Assembly: GCA_944990035.1 (NCBI GenBank)
Contig: CALYLX010000008.1
Coordinates: 248,001 to 312,000, forward strand
Origin: Clitopilus passeckerianus
Lineage: Eukaryota > Basidiomycota > Agaricomycetes > Agaricales > Entolomataceae
Direction of reading: 5' to 3'
DNA length: 64,000 nt
The notes below the pieces were generated by a model. The model made no database searches and was not told the origin of the DNA. It saw only the letters and a program-made list of their open reading frames with translations. Shown one piece after another: positions 22,037 to 34,058 of the stretch; position 1 is the first letter of the stretch; each line of letters begins with the position of its first letter. Position numbers and translations under genes: made by a program.

Positions 22037-23800
22037 TTGTTTCGATTCTACTGCATGATTACTCGTTTTGATACCGAGATCTACAGCAGTAGGGGAAAAG
22101 AGAGTGACGGCCACTTGCCATTTGTTCAAATTTTGCTCGCCATAAGCCCTGAATTCAACGGCTTCGTATGCGGACGCGCTCCACCCAGACCTCCAGAGCC
22201 CACAATAAAATTACTGTCTACCGCAAACTACAAAACATGGCGACCGGATTCTCACACTGTCCATTCTCTCCATGTATTATACGACGCATCCTACGTGTTC
22301 TCGTCCGAGGATGATACCGGCATCTCTGTCAAGATAGGAAGCATAGTTCCCCTTTATTTGGGCGATGGCACTTCTTCAGGTACTTCTTCCTCCAAACAAC
22401 ACGTGCTGAATTTCAGGATCCTTCCTATCCATGCCAACACACCCTCCATTTCCGTCACAAACCTTCCGTATTCAACCTCAAGTCAAGCAGGAGGGTGTAC
22501 TCGCCGTGGTACTAGCCGAATCAGTCTTCTTCCCACCAACCTCCTGCTCTTAATTGCAGGATATACCATTCCCTCAAACTCCACCTATCTTCCTGAGTAC
22601 CTGATACGCTCAACTAATAAAGCTCTCCTCAGTTACTCGCTCGTACAGAAGTCGTGGAAATCGATTCTTCAAGTTCTCTATTCCACGATTGGAACCCGAA
22701 ACCCAATCACTCGGCCTCAGAGTTTGGTCTACGCTCTCTATATGCAACCTGAGATCAGGCCATACCTAACGCACTTCGAACAAACAGTGTCATTATCAAA
22801 CCCTTTCATCTCTTTTTGCTATCTCTATCAATGGTGGGATCATGTTAACCCATACACGGACACCAACGAGGCCTATTCCGCTATTCTCCGTTTCTCTGCG
22901 CCCTCCATCACCGAGATTGGGATGGCCTTTGAGCTATTGTACCCCCTCCAAAACTCGCTCGGTATGCTGAGGCGAGTCAAAAAATGTACACTGAGACACG
23001 AGGGGATGTCCGATCGGACTGGAAAAGACAGGAACGTCTTCTCCACCTTCTATTCCGCCATATGTGACTGGGATCGGCTGAAATACTTGTCGGTTTCTTT
23101 CAAGAGTGACTGTCCCTTATATGTCCGAGCAGACAACACTTCAAACCAGACGGATATTGAGCCGAAGGCTATGAACTATTCATCAACGTCTATCCAAATA
23201 TCATTTCCATCACGGTACCAAACACCTTCATTCTCCCTCGTCGATCTATCACTCTCGTTCGGGGCATACACTGGCAGCCAACTCCTCCATCTCTTATTCT
23301 TCTCAACACAAACCCTCCACAATCTGTCTCTGGTCGGCGTCAGAGGGCTAACAGACACTGATTTATTCGACATCCTCTCAAGCGTGCGTATTGCGCTGAG
23401 GAAGCTGCGTGTCGAGACGTATCCCATCTCATCCCCTCCACCTAACGATTTCAATCCAAGAGGTCAAAAGGCTCTTGACAAACTTATTTCCCAAATGCCC
23501 AACCTGAAGGAACTCGAAGTGAGTGATGATCTTGTCACACCAGCTATCATTGCCCGTAAACCTCCGTGCACATCACTTCTGCAAACGAGAGGCCCTCCAG
23601 GTGATCGATGTTGTCACCTGAAGATTCGGCCGCCCCCAACGGTGCGTACAACCGATTGGGTGGCGGACGATTTCATTCATGCGTTACGAAGTACTGGATG
23701 GGGAAGAATAACCGTACGTACGGAATTTTCGTCTATGAACGAGGTGGTCAGAGTGAGAGCGGCGGCACGGGAAAATGGTGTTTTAATGGAATTTTCGTAG
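22037..23800 (+). CDS. F-box-like / leucine-rich hypothetical protein
   Basis: Single open frame of 587 aa. The F-box-like part is around residues 160-200 (ISLLPTNLLLLIAGYTI...LVQKSWKSILQVLYS). After it come irregular leucine-rich stretches (LKYLSVSF, LVDLSLSF, LHNLSLVGVRGLTDTDLF, MPNLKELEVSDDL) that fit the substrate-binding half of fungal F-box proteins. Such proteins act as substrate adaptors of SCF ubiquitin ligases. The first 150 residues look non-conserved, and the true start may be a later ATG or an upstream exon. The C-terminus (GWGRITVRTEF to the stop) is typical of this group. There is no clear relation to the F-box genes at 41.9, 50.3 and 53.6 kb beyond architecture. Confidence 0.55.
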   Translation: MFRFYCMITRFDTEIYSSRGKESDGHLPFVQILLAISPEFNGFVCGRAPPRPPEPTIKLLSTANYKTWRPDSHTVHSLHVLYDASYVFSSEDDTGISVKIGSIVPLYLGDGTSSGTSSSKQHVLNFRILPIHANTPSISVTNLPYSTSSQAGGCTRRGTSRISLLPTNLLLLIAGYTIPSNSTYLPEYLIRSTNKALLSYSLVQKSWKSILQVLYSTIGTRNPITRPQSLVYALYMQPEIRPYLTHFEQTVSLSNPFISFCYLYQWWDHVNPYTDTNEAYSAILRFSAPSITEIGMAFELLYPLQNSLGMLRRVKKCTLRHEGMSDRTGKDRNVFSTFYSAICDWDRLKYLSVSFKSDCPLYVRADNTSNQTDIEPKAMNYSSTSIQISFPSRYQTPSFSLVDLSLSFGAYTGSQLLHLLFFSTQTLHNLSLVGVRGLTDTDLFDILSSVRIALRKLRVETYPISSPPPNDFNPRGQKALDKLISQMPNLKELEVSDDLVTPAIIARKPPCTSLLQTRGPPGDRCCHLKIRPPPTVRTTDWVADDFIHALRSTGWGRITVRTEFSSMNEVVRVRAAARENGVLMEFS

Positions 23801-24082
23801 ACAGTACGCGGTCGGTACAGTTGCTAGGTTACTTCGGTATTGTTCACGTCGTTTCGTACGAAATCGCAGGATCCAGCTGACGAGATCTGGGAAGGCTTTT
23901 CAATCAAATCAATATCCACATTCCCAATGAATTACAACATTGGCCAAGCATTATACCAAAGAAATTACAGTATATACAACACACCAAAAACGTTTGAAGA
24001 GTATAAAGAATGTACATTGTCCCGCAATATTATGCTATGGCACACATGGTCAGTGTCCGATTATATAGTGTCCATAAAATCT
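23801..24082. other. AT-rich convergent 3' intergenic region
   Basis: About 280 AT-rich bases between the convergent 3' ends of the F-box-like and GMC oxidoreductase genes. No coding or RNA feature is seen. Confidence 0.5.
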
Positions 24083-26398
24083 TTAGCGCCTACATGATTT
24101 AATCAAATCAGCAGCCCTCTCAGCAAATAGATAGATAGGTCCTTGTGTATGCGCGCTTGGCGAGTAAGGCTAGTAATATGCAGTCAGCGATAAGTCACAA
24201 ACCTCGAACATGGGAGACTTACGAGGACTGATCCATCGACAATCCTGAGCCCTTCGACACCCTTAACTCTCAAGTCGGGATCGACGACACCCCAGTTAGC
24301 ACCCTTGGGGCTCATAGAAGCAGTACCGGTGGCATGGAAAACGGTGGCTGCGTTGTTGCGGACGTAGGCCTCGATTTGAGCGTCAGTGTTGGCATTGGCG
24401 AGGTCCCCGAAAGGAGCGATGACGTAGTCCTTCCACGCATTTCCAGCGACAAAGCGTTTGGCAGCCTTGACGGCCTCAATGAGAGTGACAACGTCGAACT
24501 TGTTCGATAGGTAGTTGGGGTTGATTGAGGGCTGGACGAAGGGGTTTGAGGTGGTGATCTTGACCTCGCCGCCTATTGAGAGATTAGCCAAGACGCCGAT
24601 GCACGTAAGGAAGAGAGGTCTTACGAGAAAGGGGTGAAATAAGGTTGGTGGTGATGCTCATGAAGTTGCCGGTGGCAGGTGCAGGCACGCCAGGGACAAC
24701 CCACAGATTCTGTCATATTGAGGTCAGAACGGACTTCAGCTAACCAGGGTAGAGGGAAACCTACTGAGAAGATGGTCTCAAAATGAGCAGCCTTCTTTCC
24801 ATTAGCAGGATCAGGCGTGGTCTTGAAGATAGGGTTGGAGGCGGGGAGACGATGCCAACCAATATGGTTGCAAACGCCTCCGGCGAATGGTCCGTTCTTG
24901 CTGGTCTGCCACTGGCCGAGATTGGAGTTGAATGAATCTGGGTTCCTGAATATGCTATCATAGGAAGCGGGGTTGTTGACCAAAAAGGGGTTGGCGAGGA
25001 GAGCATGGTCAGACATATTCTTTCCAACAGAAGGAAGGTTGACGATGGTTTGTACACCGGCGGCCTGGAGAACGCTGCGGTCGCCGATACCAGAGAGTTG
25101 AAGAAGAGCTGGAGTTCCAAAAGTTCCAGCGGAGAGGACAATCTCCTTCTTGGCTGTCAAGGTGCGCTTAGGAGCTAAAGGAAAAGTTTAGCAACGCAAA
25201 AAACCGTTCTTGGATGATTGACTTACATTTGGCATCCTTCTGGACGTCGACATTGTGGAAAGAAGGGAGCCAGTTCTTGATTCCAGTCAAACCGAGCTTG
25301 ACGGCTTGAGCATTAATCACAACATCGAAGTTAGGGCGATTCAAGGCAGGAGCAACGTATGCAGTTGCCGAGCTGCTACGTTGACCATTTCCAATGGATG
25401 CGTATGACCAGGCTACATTAATCACAGCACATGAGACCTCCGAACCGAACCGGATAATGGAACCGCCAAAGACTCACCAATACCGAGGACATCTCCGCCA
25501 ATACCATCGGAGTTGAATGGGAACTCAGCTGCTTGCTCCTTCGTAGTCTGAATAACACGGGCATCCAACGGTGTCGGGTTTCCAGGTAAGCTAACCTGGA
25601 GAGGTCCGGAATACCCGTGAAGCGAAGGAGTGAACTGTCCAGCGGTGTTGTGGTGGTCAGCAGGAGCAACGAGGTCCTCGTTCTAAAACAAGTATCAAGT
25701 CGGGTGAGGATCCGAACAGGGAGGGGTTAGATCGTGAATGACTGACCTTCTTCGCGTACTTGAGCATATTGTTCCAGTTCCAACCGGAATCACCAGTGAC
25801 TTTGGCGTATCGGTCAAAGTCGTCAGAGGAACCGCGTTGATATACCATGAAATCTGGACGAAGAGAAGACGAAAGGCCGTCAGCTATATCCGGGAAACGT
25901 GTTTCACTGGGTGTTACTTACTAACGGACGTAGAGCCTCCAAGGAGCTTTCCACGAGCGTAGGGGATAGTTCGACCATTATAGCCGGGTTGGGCTGTAGT
26001 TGTGTAGTTCCAGTCGTAAGGCGTGTTAGGTGTGAGTGATGGGCCAAGGAGGGGAACCTGAGCGGCAAGGATTCCATCGTTTCTGTCCGGATAGTCGGTT
26101 CAGGTAATGATAGACTTGAATTGAAGGGGAAACTCACGAAATGCCTGCCTCGACTAGGAGGACGGAAACCCGAGGATCTTCAGACAAGCGACTTGCGACG
26201 ACACCTCCACCGGCTCCGGCTACGAGTAAACAGGTCAAGACTAGGTTCAGAGAACGGAAGGGAGGATGACGTACCACCGATTACGATATAATCATAGGTA
26301 GTTTTGGTGAGTTGAGAAGGATCGGTATACAGCTTAGCAGTAGCAGGCGCAAGGAGAGCAGCTAGAGCCACCCATTGATACAAAGAGGCGAAGCGCAT
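24083..26398 (-). CDS. Secreted GMC oxidoreductase, aryl-alcohol-oxidase type (AA3_2)
   Basis: Ten exons: 26275-26398, 26138-26219, 25922-26082, 25747-25853, 25478-25682, 25227-25412, 24765-25174, 24625-24709, 24223-24572, 24083-24169; 598 aa. Signal peptide 1-21, then the FAD-binding IVIGGAGAGGGVVASRL, LLVEAG and the GMC signature around GKLLGGSTSVNFM. The catalytic histidine pair is present as FHATGTASM (H533) and SAHTQGP (H577), 44 residues apart as in Pleurotus aryl-alcohol oxidase. The flavin-facing His-Tyr of that enzyme (VHYMV) is Asn123-Phe124 here, so substrate range or oxygen reactivity may differ. The family oxidises alcohols or sugars with FAD outside the cell, supplying hydrogen peroxide or reducing quinones in wood decay. 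A TATA-like ATAAATA lies about 77 bases upstream. Confidence 0.92.
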
Positions 26399-27925
26399 AT
26401 TAAGTAAAGAGTGGGTAAAGAAAGGAAAAGAAACCAGCTGTTGAAACGAAAGAGAGCGACGGACAGGAAGAGGGTATTTATCCCATCGTTTGTTATAAAC
26501 GCGGGTTTAGCGCAATTCGCCATCCGACATGCTCCATATGTTTTCTCTGAGATCCATACTACGAAGAAGATTGAAGGACTGTTGGTTTGTGTTATCGCAT
26601 CTGCCAGTAAGACGTTCATGGTTACCTGGATACTCTGCTCTGTTAACACCGGATCGGGTACTCACTGGATTAACCTGTACCACGCGACTACTTTGAGGAT
26701 GACGCTGTGTATCTGGGCGGGGTAACGTGGATGACTGATGGGCCAGTTGACCGACACTTGGAGGCACCCGTGATCCTAAGATCCAATTGAGTAGGACAGG
26801 CGCATCAGGATGGCCATGTATGAATTTGAAAAAGGGATAGTGTGCTCGTGGCTGGACAAAGATGAAGGCCGTATGGTCATATGAGGAAGAGTAATTGACA
26901 GAGCGACACAGCTCGTTGGTGGTGGATGAGAAGTGAGTACCTTTGACCCCATGGAGCGGAAGAAGACCGAGTATCAAAGCGTGATGCCATCCCTGGGGTA
27001 GCTTACTATCATCTGCACTATTCAAAACTGTTCAATAGATCGTCAGGTCGGTATTCAACGGGCGTTTGCGTAAGAGTCTGGTCGACATTTTTTTTTGGCC
27101 TGCACTCACCGCAGCGAAGTTGTACCGAAGAAGACATGCTTCGAAACCGACGATAGATGGCGTCCATCTGCGTCCATCGAAAGTGCTTCTGTCGCAACCG
27201 AACCTCTGGTATTGACATATCTGGATTCTGAATGATGATAGAAAGCGCTTTAAGCGCCTCTGATGTTGACGAGATGTTGCGACCGTCGGATAGGTATGAC
27301 TGGGCACAGCACGTGTCCATGTGGGTGATGTCGACTCGAGTGATGATAGAAGCTCTAACGCAGCGAAGCTCGAACTGTCGTGGTCAAGAACGCAATGATC
27401 CAGACCAGTGACAGCCTTTGCATCACGATAAACGGCAGGATGCCGACTGCAGTTTCAAGTTACAAAACGTGAATTGGAATGACAAGTCTGCCGTCCCGCC
27501 GTCTTCTGAGCTGACCCAGATTCCTGGCTAACCCGAAGCAAAACTGGGATAGGAGCTCGTTAGGCATGACCAAGGTTCCGGTAATTGGAGTAAGCGTAGT
27601 AAGCATTGAAGTCCGTCCTCAGTAAATGTTCCTTGATTCCAGCTAAAAGCATGGACATATGGCGCAGAGGCTAGAAACCGGCAGTTCCTTAATTTCCGCC
27701 GAATGGAATCCCATTAAAATGGAGAAATCGGCAATAAACTATCGCGATAATAAAGAGTATCTGGGAACAGAAGAAGAGACGAATAAAGTCAGATAGAAAA
27801 AGCCACAGGACCTCAAAGGGCTAGGAGGTGGAGGTCAAGGGAGATACCTTGATCTAATCGCGAAATTTCGAACGTGCGAACTTCGCTGTCAGGAGCATCA
27901 GCCATGCTCACCAACGACGCTTACG
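26399..27925. other. Divergent intergenic region
   Basis: 1.5 kb between divergent genes. Minus-strand open frames at 26507-27025 and 27018-27320 (172 and 100 aa) lack any recognisable motif or convincing splice structure; I treat them as non-coding. Confidence 0.5.
26475..26481 (-). promoter_or_regulatory. TATA-like box of the GMC oxidoreductase gene
   Basis: Minus-strand ATAAATA, inside GGGATAAATACCC, lies 77-83 bases upstream of the ATG at 26398. Confidence 0.45.
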
Positions 27926-29297
27926 ATGGGAAAACGAAAATCCGGCAAAGGAGGCCTTACAGGGCTTTCAGGATTCGTTCTCAGTGCATTCAAGCAAGTT
28001 GAACCTTCAACTTCCAATATTGTAGCTGTTGAGCCAACTTCAACGGTCCCGGTGACACCAAAACTTGCACCTGCGCAAACTTCAACCGGGGAGCGACCAA
28101 TAAAGAGGCAAAAGACACGGCAAGCACAAGATACGTCTTTCCAGGTCGAAAACGGTGACTGGAATTATGTCGAGAAATACGACGCGACCGGCTTGGTTCC
28201 TCATTATACCAAGGCCACTGAAGTGCCAGACCACTTGAAAAAATGTGCGCCCATTCAGCACCTTTCCCTGCTCCACACACTCAGACGTTGAAACACAAGA
28301 CTTTTCGCAGCGATACCGCTACTTCTCCCTGTACTCGCAGGGGTGCTTGCTGGATGAAGAAGGATGGTACAGCGTCACTCCCGAACTCGTAGCCGACCAA
28401 ATTGCAGAACGGTGCCGGTGCGACACCATCCTAGACGCTTTCTGCGGCGTTGGTGGCAACGCCATCGCATTTGCTAAAACCTGTCAAAGAGGTACGCCTC
28501 TTTCCTCCTCAATTTATCCCCCAAATACCCAAATCTAACCGGCTCGGAATGGTTTAGTCATTGCCCTCGACACCTCTCCGACCAGACTGTCCCTCGCAAG
28601 GCACAACGCACAGATTTACGGCGTAGCGGACCGTATCGAATTTATGCTCGCGGACTACAGGTCCTTTGCCAAATCCTACCTCTCCCACACCCACTCCCGT
28701 TCCCCAAACACGCGAAAAATCGATGTGGTCTTCCTCAGCCCACCATGGGGCGGCCCCTCATACCTCTTGGGCACCAATCCCGAGTCAACTTCCTCCGCCT
28801 TACCTTCCACCTCCTCAGCTTCAGAACCCCCTTTACCGATCGAAGCACACCCCGAATACTCACTCTCCTCCATCCAGCCCATCCCAGGCGACGAGCTCTT
28901 CCGCCTAACTCGCCAAATCACACCCAACATCGCGTACTATCTCCCGCGCAACACCCGCCTCTCAGAAATCAGCAACCTGCTTGACATTTCAGACGAGGTG
29001 AGGGAAATGGAGAGGAACCTTCCTCCCGCGAACGCGAACGCCACTGAGGTTGAGTTGGAGAAGCAGAAGACCAAAACCAGTGAAGCCTTGACTGGAGTTA
29101 CCGGAGCCAAGGATACTATGGAAGGCCCAAACGCCGCGCAAAATATGAGTCTGGACCTCGAGCTGCCGGAGCAGGCACCAGGGATGTCGACGAAGAAGGA
29201 AGCGGTGGAGGTAGAAGAAGAGTGGATGGGTTCGAAGCTCAAGGCACTGACGTGCTACTTCGGTGGTTTGGCTGCCGGCCAGGAAGACTTGTATTGA
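27926..29297 (+). CDS. TGS1: Trimethylguanosine synthase (snRNA/snoRNA cap hypermethylase)
   Basis: Exons 27926-28244, 28300-28491, 28558-29297; 416 aa. It adds two methyl groups from S-adenosylmethionine to the m7G cap of snRNAs, snoRNAs and telomerase RNA in nucleus and nucleolus. The spliced sequence gives HLKKYFSQRYRYFSLYSQG followed by LLDEEGWYSVTPELVA, the family N-terminal block. SAM motif I is DAFCGVGGNAIAFA (about 150-163), and the catalytic guanosine-stacking motif is FLSPPWGGP (about 229-237). Intron 1 must end at an AAG acceptor (28297-28299); the nearby CAG at 28308 would break the conserved KYFSQRY. A serine-rich insert follows the catalytic motif (residues about 245-270) and the C-terminal tail is low-complexity. 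Confidence 0.93.
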
Positions 29298-29526
29298 TGA
29301 TTCTCTAATTGGGTTCATGTTCTTGGCTTACTGCTTTGGTACATGTCAAGTATGTTACGTGTGGTAGTATGTTGTACCATCTAGCTACAGGTTTTGATGG
29401 CTGCTATAGTACACAGGTCCATATGTCCTCCGAAATACATTTCCTAAAATGTCCTACAATACTAATAGGCAAAAGATTGTCCATGAAAGAATTCATTGAT
29501 GCGAAATATTCCGAATAAAAAGTCCT
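29298..29526. other. Convergent 3' intergenic region
   Basis: About 230 bases between the convergent 3' ends of TGS1 and the 811-residue protein. No feature beyond AT-rich 3' UTR-like sequence is seen. Confidence 0.5.
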
Positions 29527-32131
29527 TTAAATCCAACCTCCCATCCTTGACCTCCTGCCAGGCCTCTTTCCTCGTGTTTGTGAATTATTCCTTTTGGGTG
29601 CCTGTGGCTGCAACACCGGCCGCGCAGTCTCTAACCCAGCGAGAACCTCTTCCTCCACCCCTCCCTCCCGGCCTCGCTGCCACTCCCGCATCCCCCAAAC
29701 CTCTCCCCTCTCCCTCATATTCACCAACAACCCTTCCTTCTCCGACTTCTCCACATTCACCTGCTCCCGCATTTGTACCGTATGCACTGGGTTCTTGTGC
29801 ATTGCGACGACTCTTGATGTGATCGAGGGATAGGGAGCGTTGCTTGGGTTGTCTCCTGGGATGGGGTGCTCGAATTCGAAGCTCGTGCAGTGGAAGTCTG
29901 CAGATGTGGACGTGGATATTGACGCGGAGAAAGATGAAGACGCGGTAGGAGCGGTAGGGACTGTGGGCTGAGATCCGAGTGTGGACGTATGGACGTAGAA
30001 AGATTGCCCAGAGGCGTTCTTGCAGCTTCGTAAAGCTTTCATTCCCGTAGTTGACTGCCCCAGCTTGGGAGTACTCAGAGCAATTTCCTATTTCCAAAAC
30101 CGGGATCAGAACATGCGTTTTGGAATGAAAGCAATAGACAAACCTCATCGAATGCCAAAACAACCACTTCCTTCTCCAGTTCATTCACAAGTGATATCAT
30201 CTCCCTCCATTTCTCATATCCGAAGATTCCACTTTGCTCTTCGTTATCCCCGCAGAGGGTCGTCTGTTCTGAATCAACTCCACCACTTCGCCCTGCCTTC
30301 TGCACTCCCAGCTGATCGACAGCAAGATCCTTCTCTGCCTTCAGAGCCTCCAGGACCTTCTTGTACAAGCCCGCAGCCCCGTCGTCTTTCTCGCCATACA
30401 GGACCTTCTTGACTTCAGCCAACTTTGCTTTGAGCCCGCGTGTCCTTTCCTGGAGGAGTTGGTCGGCTTGCTGATCAAGGGCAAGGAAGGTGCTTGAGTC
30501 TAGGGAGAGACGTGGGCCTTGGATGGGGAATCTATAAATAGAACCGTCATTAGCAAACTCTCCAATTCACGAATTGATCAATACTCTTACCCTCCCTTCG
30601 CTATCTGTCCCCCCTGTTGATCTCTATTCCCCCACCTTTCCTTCACCAAACCCATTTTCGCCTGTAAGAGCGCCAGAGTATGCGGCCTATCCACAACACC
30701 GCGATATTCATCGTCAATCTGTGCAATGGCACCTTCCACTCGTAACTTCACTCCTTCTAAATCTTGCCACCCAGCAACTGGCTCAACCATAGTATCCTCC
30801 TCGCCCTCCACCTCACCAGCAACGCCAGAAATAACCTGATTACCCAGTTGAGCTTCGAGCGCTGGATGTTGCAGCAAGTCATCCAGAATCGCGTTCAGCT
30901 CATCCACATCCACCCTATCTCTTTCCCTTCCCCAATGTCGCATTGAAGGCACATGATGACGTTCGCTTGTGCATCTTGAAATCATCCGAATTCCAACATT
31001 TCGCATGCCTCCCATGTCCTCGCCCACTTCCTCAATGAACGCTGTAGTCGCGGCAGGTACGACCTCAGCAGCAACCAAACTCCGTCGACGGGTTCTTCCC
31101 TCCCTGAACATAGCCTGATCCTTTTGAAGAGCAAGAAAGGCCCAGAGCAATGTCAGAAACGTGACCCGCTCGGTTTCTTGTGTTTGGATTTCGGTTGAAA
31201 ATCTGAATCTGTATGGTCTTCGTGGGCGAGGAGCAAAGCATGGGAGGTCCAACAGGGCGGGATCAGGGGAGGGCAGAACGGGGAGGGGTGGATCGGGAAC
31301 AAAGGAGAGGAAGAGGGGTGTAAAGTCAATTCTCTGCTCCCAGTCAGTGAAAAGACTTGGGTGGTCCGAAAAGGATTGGGTACGCCGACGTTGCTTTTTG
31401 CCCCATACACCTACAAATGGGGTCAGCTAAAATTGTATTGAGAGGAACGCCGAATATAACCTACCCAGAAGTGACCGCTTTCTCAAATGCAGAGTCACCA
31501 TTACCAGTACGATACAGGTCCCAAGGCAAATTTTTGCCACAACTAGCCCGGGAGGAGCGTTATGGTGGGTCATCTTGCCGGTAAATGCAACTCCCAATGA
31601 TAATTCCTGGCGAGTTTGACTTTCTTGCATTGGCTGCGTTGACGCAGGCAGAGCGATGTACTCGCCGCCAGGGCCGAAGCAAGCCCGAAAGAGCTCCCCA
31701 AGCCGACCTTGCCCGCGGAATAGAACATTGGGCTTGGGCGTGGCTGTTGGTCCCGCGAAGGAAGGCAGTATAACTTTTGGGAATGATTCACTTTGAGTTC
31801 GAGTCCTTATGTGCCAGGTGCCGTGGGGCGAGGTTGTAGAACCTGGTGAATCTGTACTCAAGAAGGCCTCGACATTCTTGACCACGCCCAAGGGGCTTTT
31901 GATACCTCGCCCAGCGTAGGGATCGGTAGATTTTGGAGTGGAGGATTTGGGCTCGGCGGGTGTTGGTGGATGTAATGCGGGCGAGGTGGTTGGTTTGGCA
32001 TTGTACAACTCGGGCGAGGATGGGGTACTTCGTTTCTTAATGCGCCGTGGATTCGTTGTTGAAAACCGTATACGGTACAGACCACGCCCAGAGTCGTCGG
32101 CACCGACGGGGCGTGAAAGAAAGGTGCCCAT
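29527..32131 (-). CDS. 811-residue protein with possible N-myristoylation site and one membrane segment
   Basis: Exons 31465-32131, 30591-31410, 30144-30531, 29527-30087. The start MGTFLSRP fits the N-myristoylation pattern (Gly2, Ser6). One hydrophobic segment lies just before the first intron (GLVVAKICLGTCIVLVMVTL, about 194-213), followed by a basic RKR stop-transfer. The C-terminal half is charged and helical-looking, with coiled-coil potential (LALDQQADQLLQERTRGLKAKLAEV and the following exon). The splice junctions restore readable frames each time (SLL|GVWGKK, AKGG|FPIQGP, AFDE|EIALSTP). I do not recognise the family. Membrane association is inferred from two independent features. The last exon is low-complexity and its 3' end is less certain. 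Confidence 0.6.
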
Positions 32132-32777
32132 GGCAATTTCGGAGGAATGAAGACTGTCCTCGTATGAGCGGGCAAGATGATATCGCGTCAGAGTAAAGTT
32201 GAATGGTTCGCCGCAGGCATGGAAGTAAAGGATGAGTAATATATCTCTGTGGGCTAAACGAAAATATGTGAGATTGTCACTGTTTGCCCTGGGATTGCTT
32301 TGCCTCACCTATAGACAAGACTTGCAACCAACCCTTTCGCATCTCGCATACTGAGATTCCAAATATTCAGTATATAAGCAAGTATGTCCTTGCTCTTCAG
32401 AAGTCAGAGTTATTCCTTTGAATTTGACTCTATCCTGAGGAGAGGCCCAGATTTTTACTGGACAAAATTGAGGGTCAAGATTTGGTTGTTCGACTCTTCA
32501 TAGCGGCTTAAAATAGTTGCTTCCAGCCTATCAGCGCGGTTGAAGGCATTAGAAGAGATTTGATAACGCAGTAGACGACGCCGACGGCTTTGAGATGGTG
32601 ATGGTGCAGGAGAAACTCGGCATTGATGCCTTTGGCGCCTCGTTTCCATTCGGGGAACTCCGTTAAGCGCCCACACACAACTCAAACGTTGTGGGCCCAA
32701 ACCTTCTTGGTTGAGCCATAACGTCTGGGACTTGACTTTCTGCGAGTTGAGTTTCTTGTTCCTTCCTCTCGCCTATC
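32132..32777. other. Intergenic region
   Basis: 650 bases between two divergent genes. No coding frame with recognisable features; promoters are presumed. Confidence 0.5.
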
Positions 32778-33293
32778 ATGCCCAAGTATGCTTTCTGGAG
32801 TGGCTACGAGATACCTATCCATGGCTTCAGAGCCATCCTCACCAGCATTGAAGGACTCGAGGAGAAATTGCTCATTGTGGAAAAACACGGTCCGGCCGCG
32901 TGGCATACACAGGCAGTGTATAGCTGTTGGAAGAAAAGGCAGCCAAAGTCAGAGAGAGGCAAGCTGCCCTGCGTCAGGCGTAAACCTCTAGCTCCCGACC
33001 AGGCAACACACATATTCTTTCCACTTCGCTTCACCGGCTGCAAGAGAAACGATGAACTAGTAGACGAGCACAAGTATTGTGACATGATCAAAACTGAAAA
33101 CGAAACCGACCTTACCAATCTCGAGAACTTTGTTAAGTACATGAAAGATGCTGGGGCCATTGTAGGTCGAAACAAGATTTCTTTCACTCACATGAAGGAG
33201 TTGCACCCAAGCTGTTACTGGCGAATCGTGCGTTTTTCTCTGGGTATGAAATCATAGGCCCTTATCCAATCGTTATTGTTTCTTCAGTTCTAG
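32778..33293 (+). CDS. PKYxxWSGYE-family protein, apparently intact copy
   Basis: Exons 32778-33227 and 33288-33293; 151 aa ending WRIF-stop. If the intron is retained, the frame runs on to a stop at 33257. Landmarks are PKYAFWSGYE at the N-terminus, THIFFPLRF in the middle and THMKELHPSCYWR at the C-terminus. The other copy (18112-18683) shares the first and last blocks, and both end with a donor directly after WR[IT][VAI], an intron of about 55-60 bases and a single sense codon before TAG. This shared architecture argues for a real gene. There is no signal peptide or membrane segment; four cysteines and several KxE sites are present. The family is unknown to me. Confidence 0.6.
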
Positions 33294-34058
33294 CTGTGAT
33301 TGACGGCCTAGCAAGGGCTCCACCTGTAGTAGCGTAATATGCTCTCTATTTCTATTCAACCCTCCACACGGTTATGTCGTGTCGTGCATTCATATTAATT
33401 TATGCATTCCCTTTTTCCCAAATGGAATTCAAATATCTCATCTGAGACTCCCAATAGCCCAAAATAATACGATAGGTCTATTTCATGTCGTCCCGAACCC
33501 AGAGTGACGCACGCCCCGACTCCTTTTGACTTTGAATCTCTGGGAGAGGTCAGATTTTTACCAGAAGTGTTTTTCCAGCGTCATGGCTCAATTTTCTACC
33601 GTTTCCCAGAATTTTGGGGAAATTTTGATAGCGTTCAACGTTCAGCGAGGGAATTCAGACTGTGGAACGCAGGATGATCAGGCGGAGCTCGAGCTTGAGG
33701 CTGCCAATATCGGGAACCTTGGTGGCCATCTGAATTTTGCTTACACGAAGGGGCTGCAACCAAGCTGGCAAGGACGGCCTGTCTGTCATTCTCGTATAAA
33801 TACTCCCTTTGCCGACGTACTCTCGCGTCTAGTACTGATTGTGGACATTGGTGCCGGCTGAGACCGCCAAACGAACTGTGCTTGTTCCACAGGCAGAATT
33901 TCATTATGATTCATTCACATCTGCCCGCAGTCCGCGACCAGAAATCGTCGTTTACTACATCATCTATCGTACATCTATAATTTAGCTGGTAACTTGGGTA
34001 TCGTAATAAATAGTTCTGTCGTAGGGTGATTCGTGCTGTCGTCAGGTCCGAGTCCAAG
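33294..34058. other. Intergenic region, no gene supported
   Basis: 765 bases. A plus-strand frame at 33526-33861 and its minus-strand shadow have no recognisable feature. Bases 33520-33560 resemble 32415-32455 (CAGATTTTTAC context), a weak direct repeat flanking the PKYxxWSGYE gene. Confidence 0.4.

Noticed and set aside
26507..27320. Two minus-strand frames (172 and 100 aa) upstream of the GMC gene
   Set aside because: Composition is irregular and no junction joins them convincingly; more likely chance open frames in the divergent promoter.
33526..33861. 111-aa plus-strand frame after the PKYxxWSGYE gene
   Set aside because: No homology to the preceding family and a similar-sized frame on the other strand.
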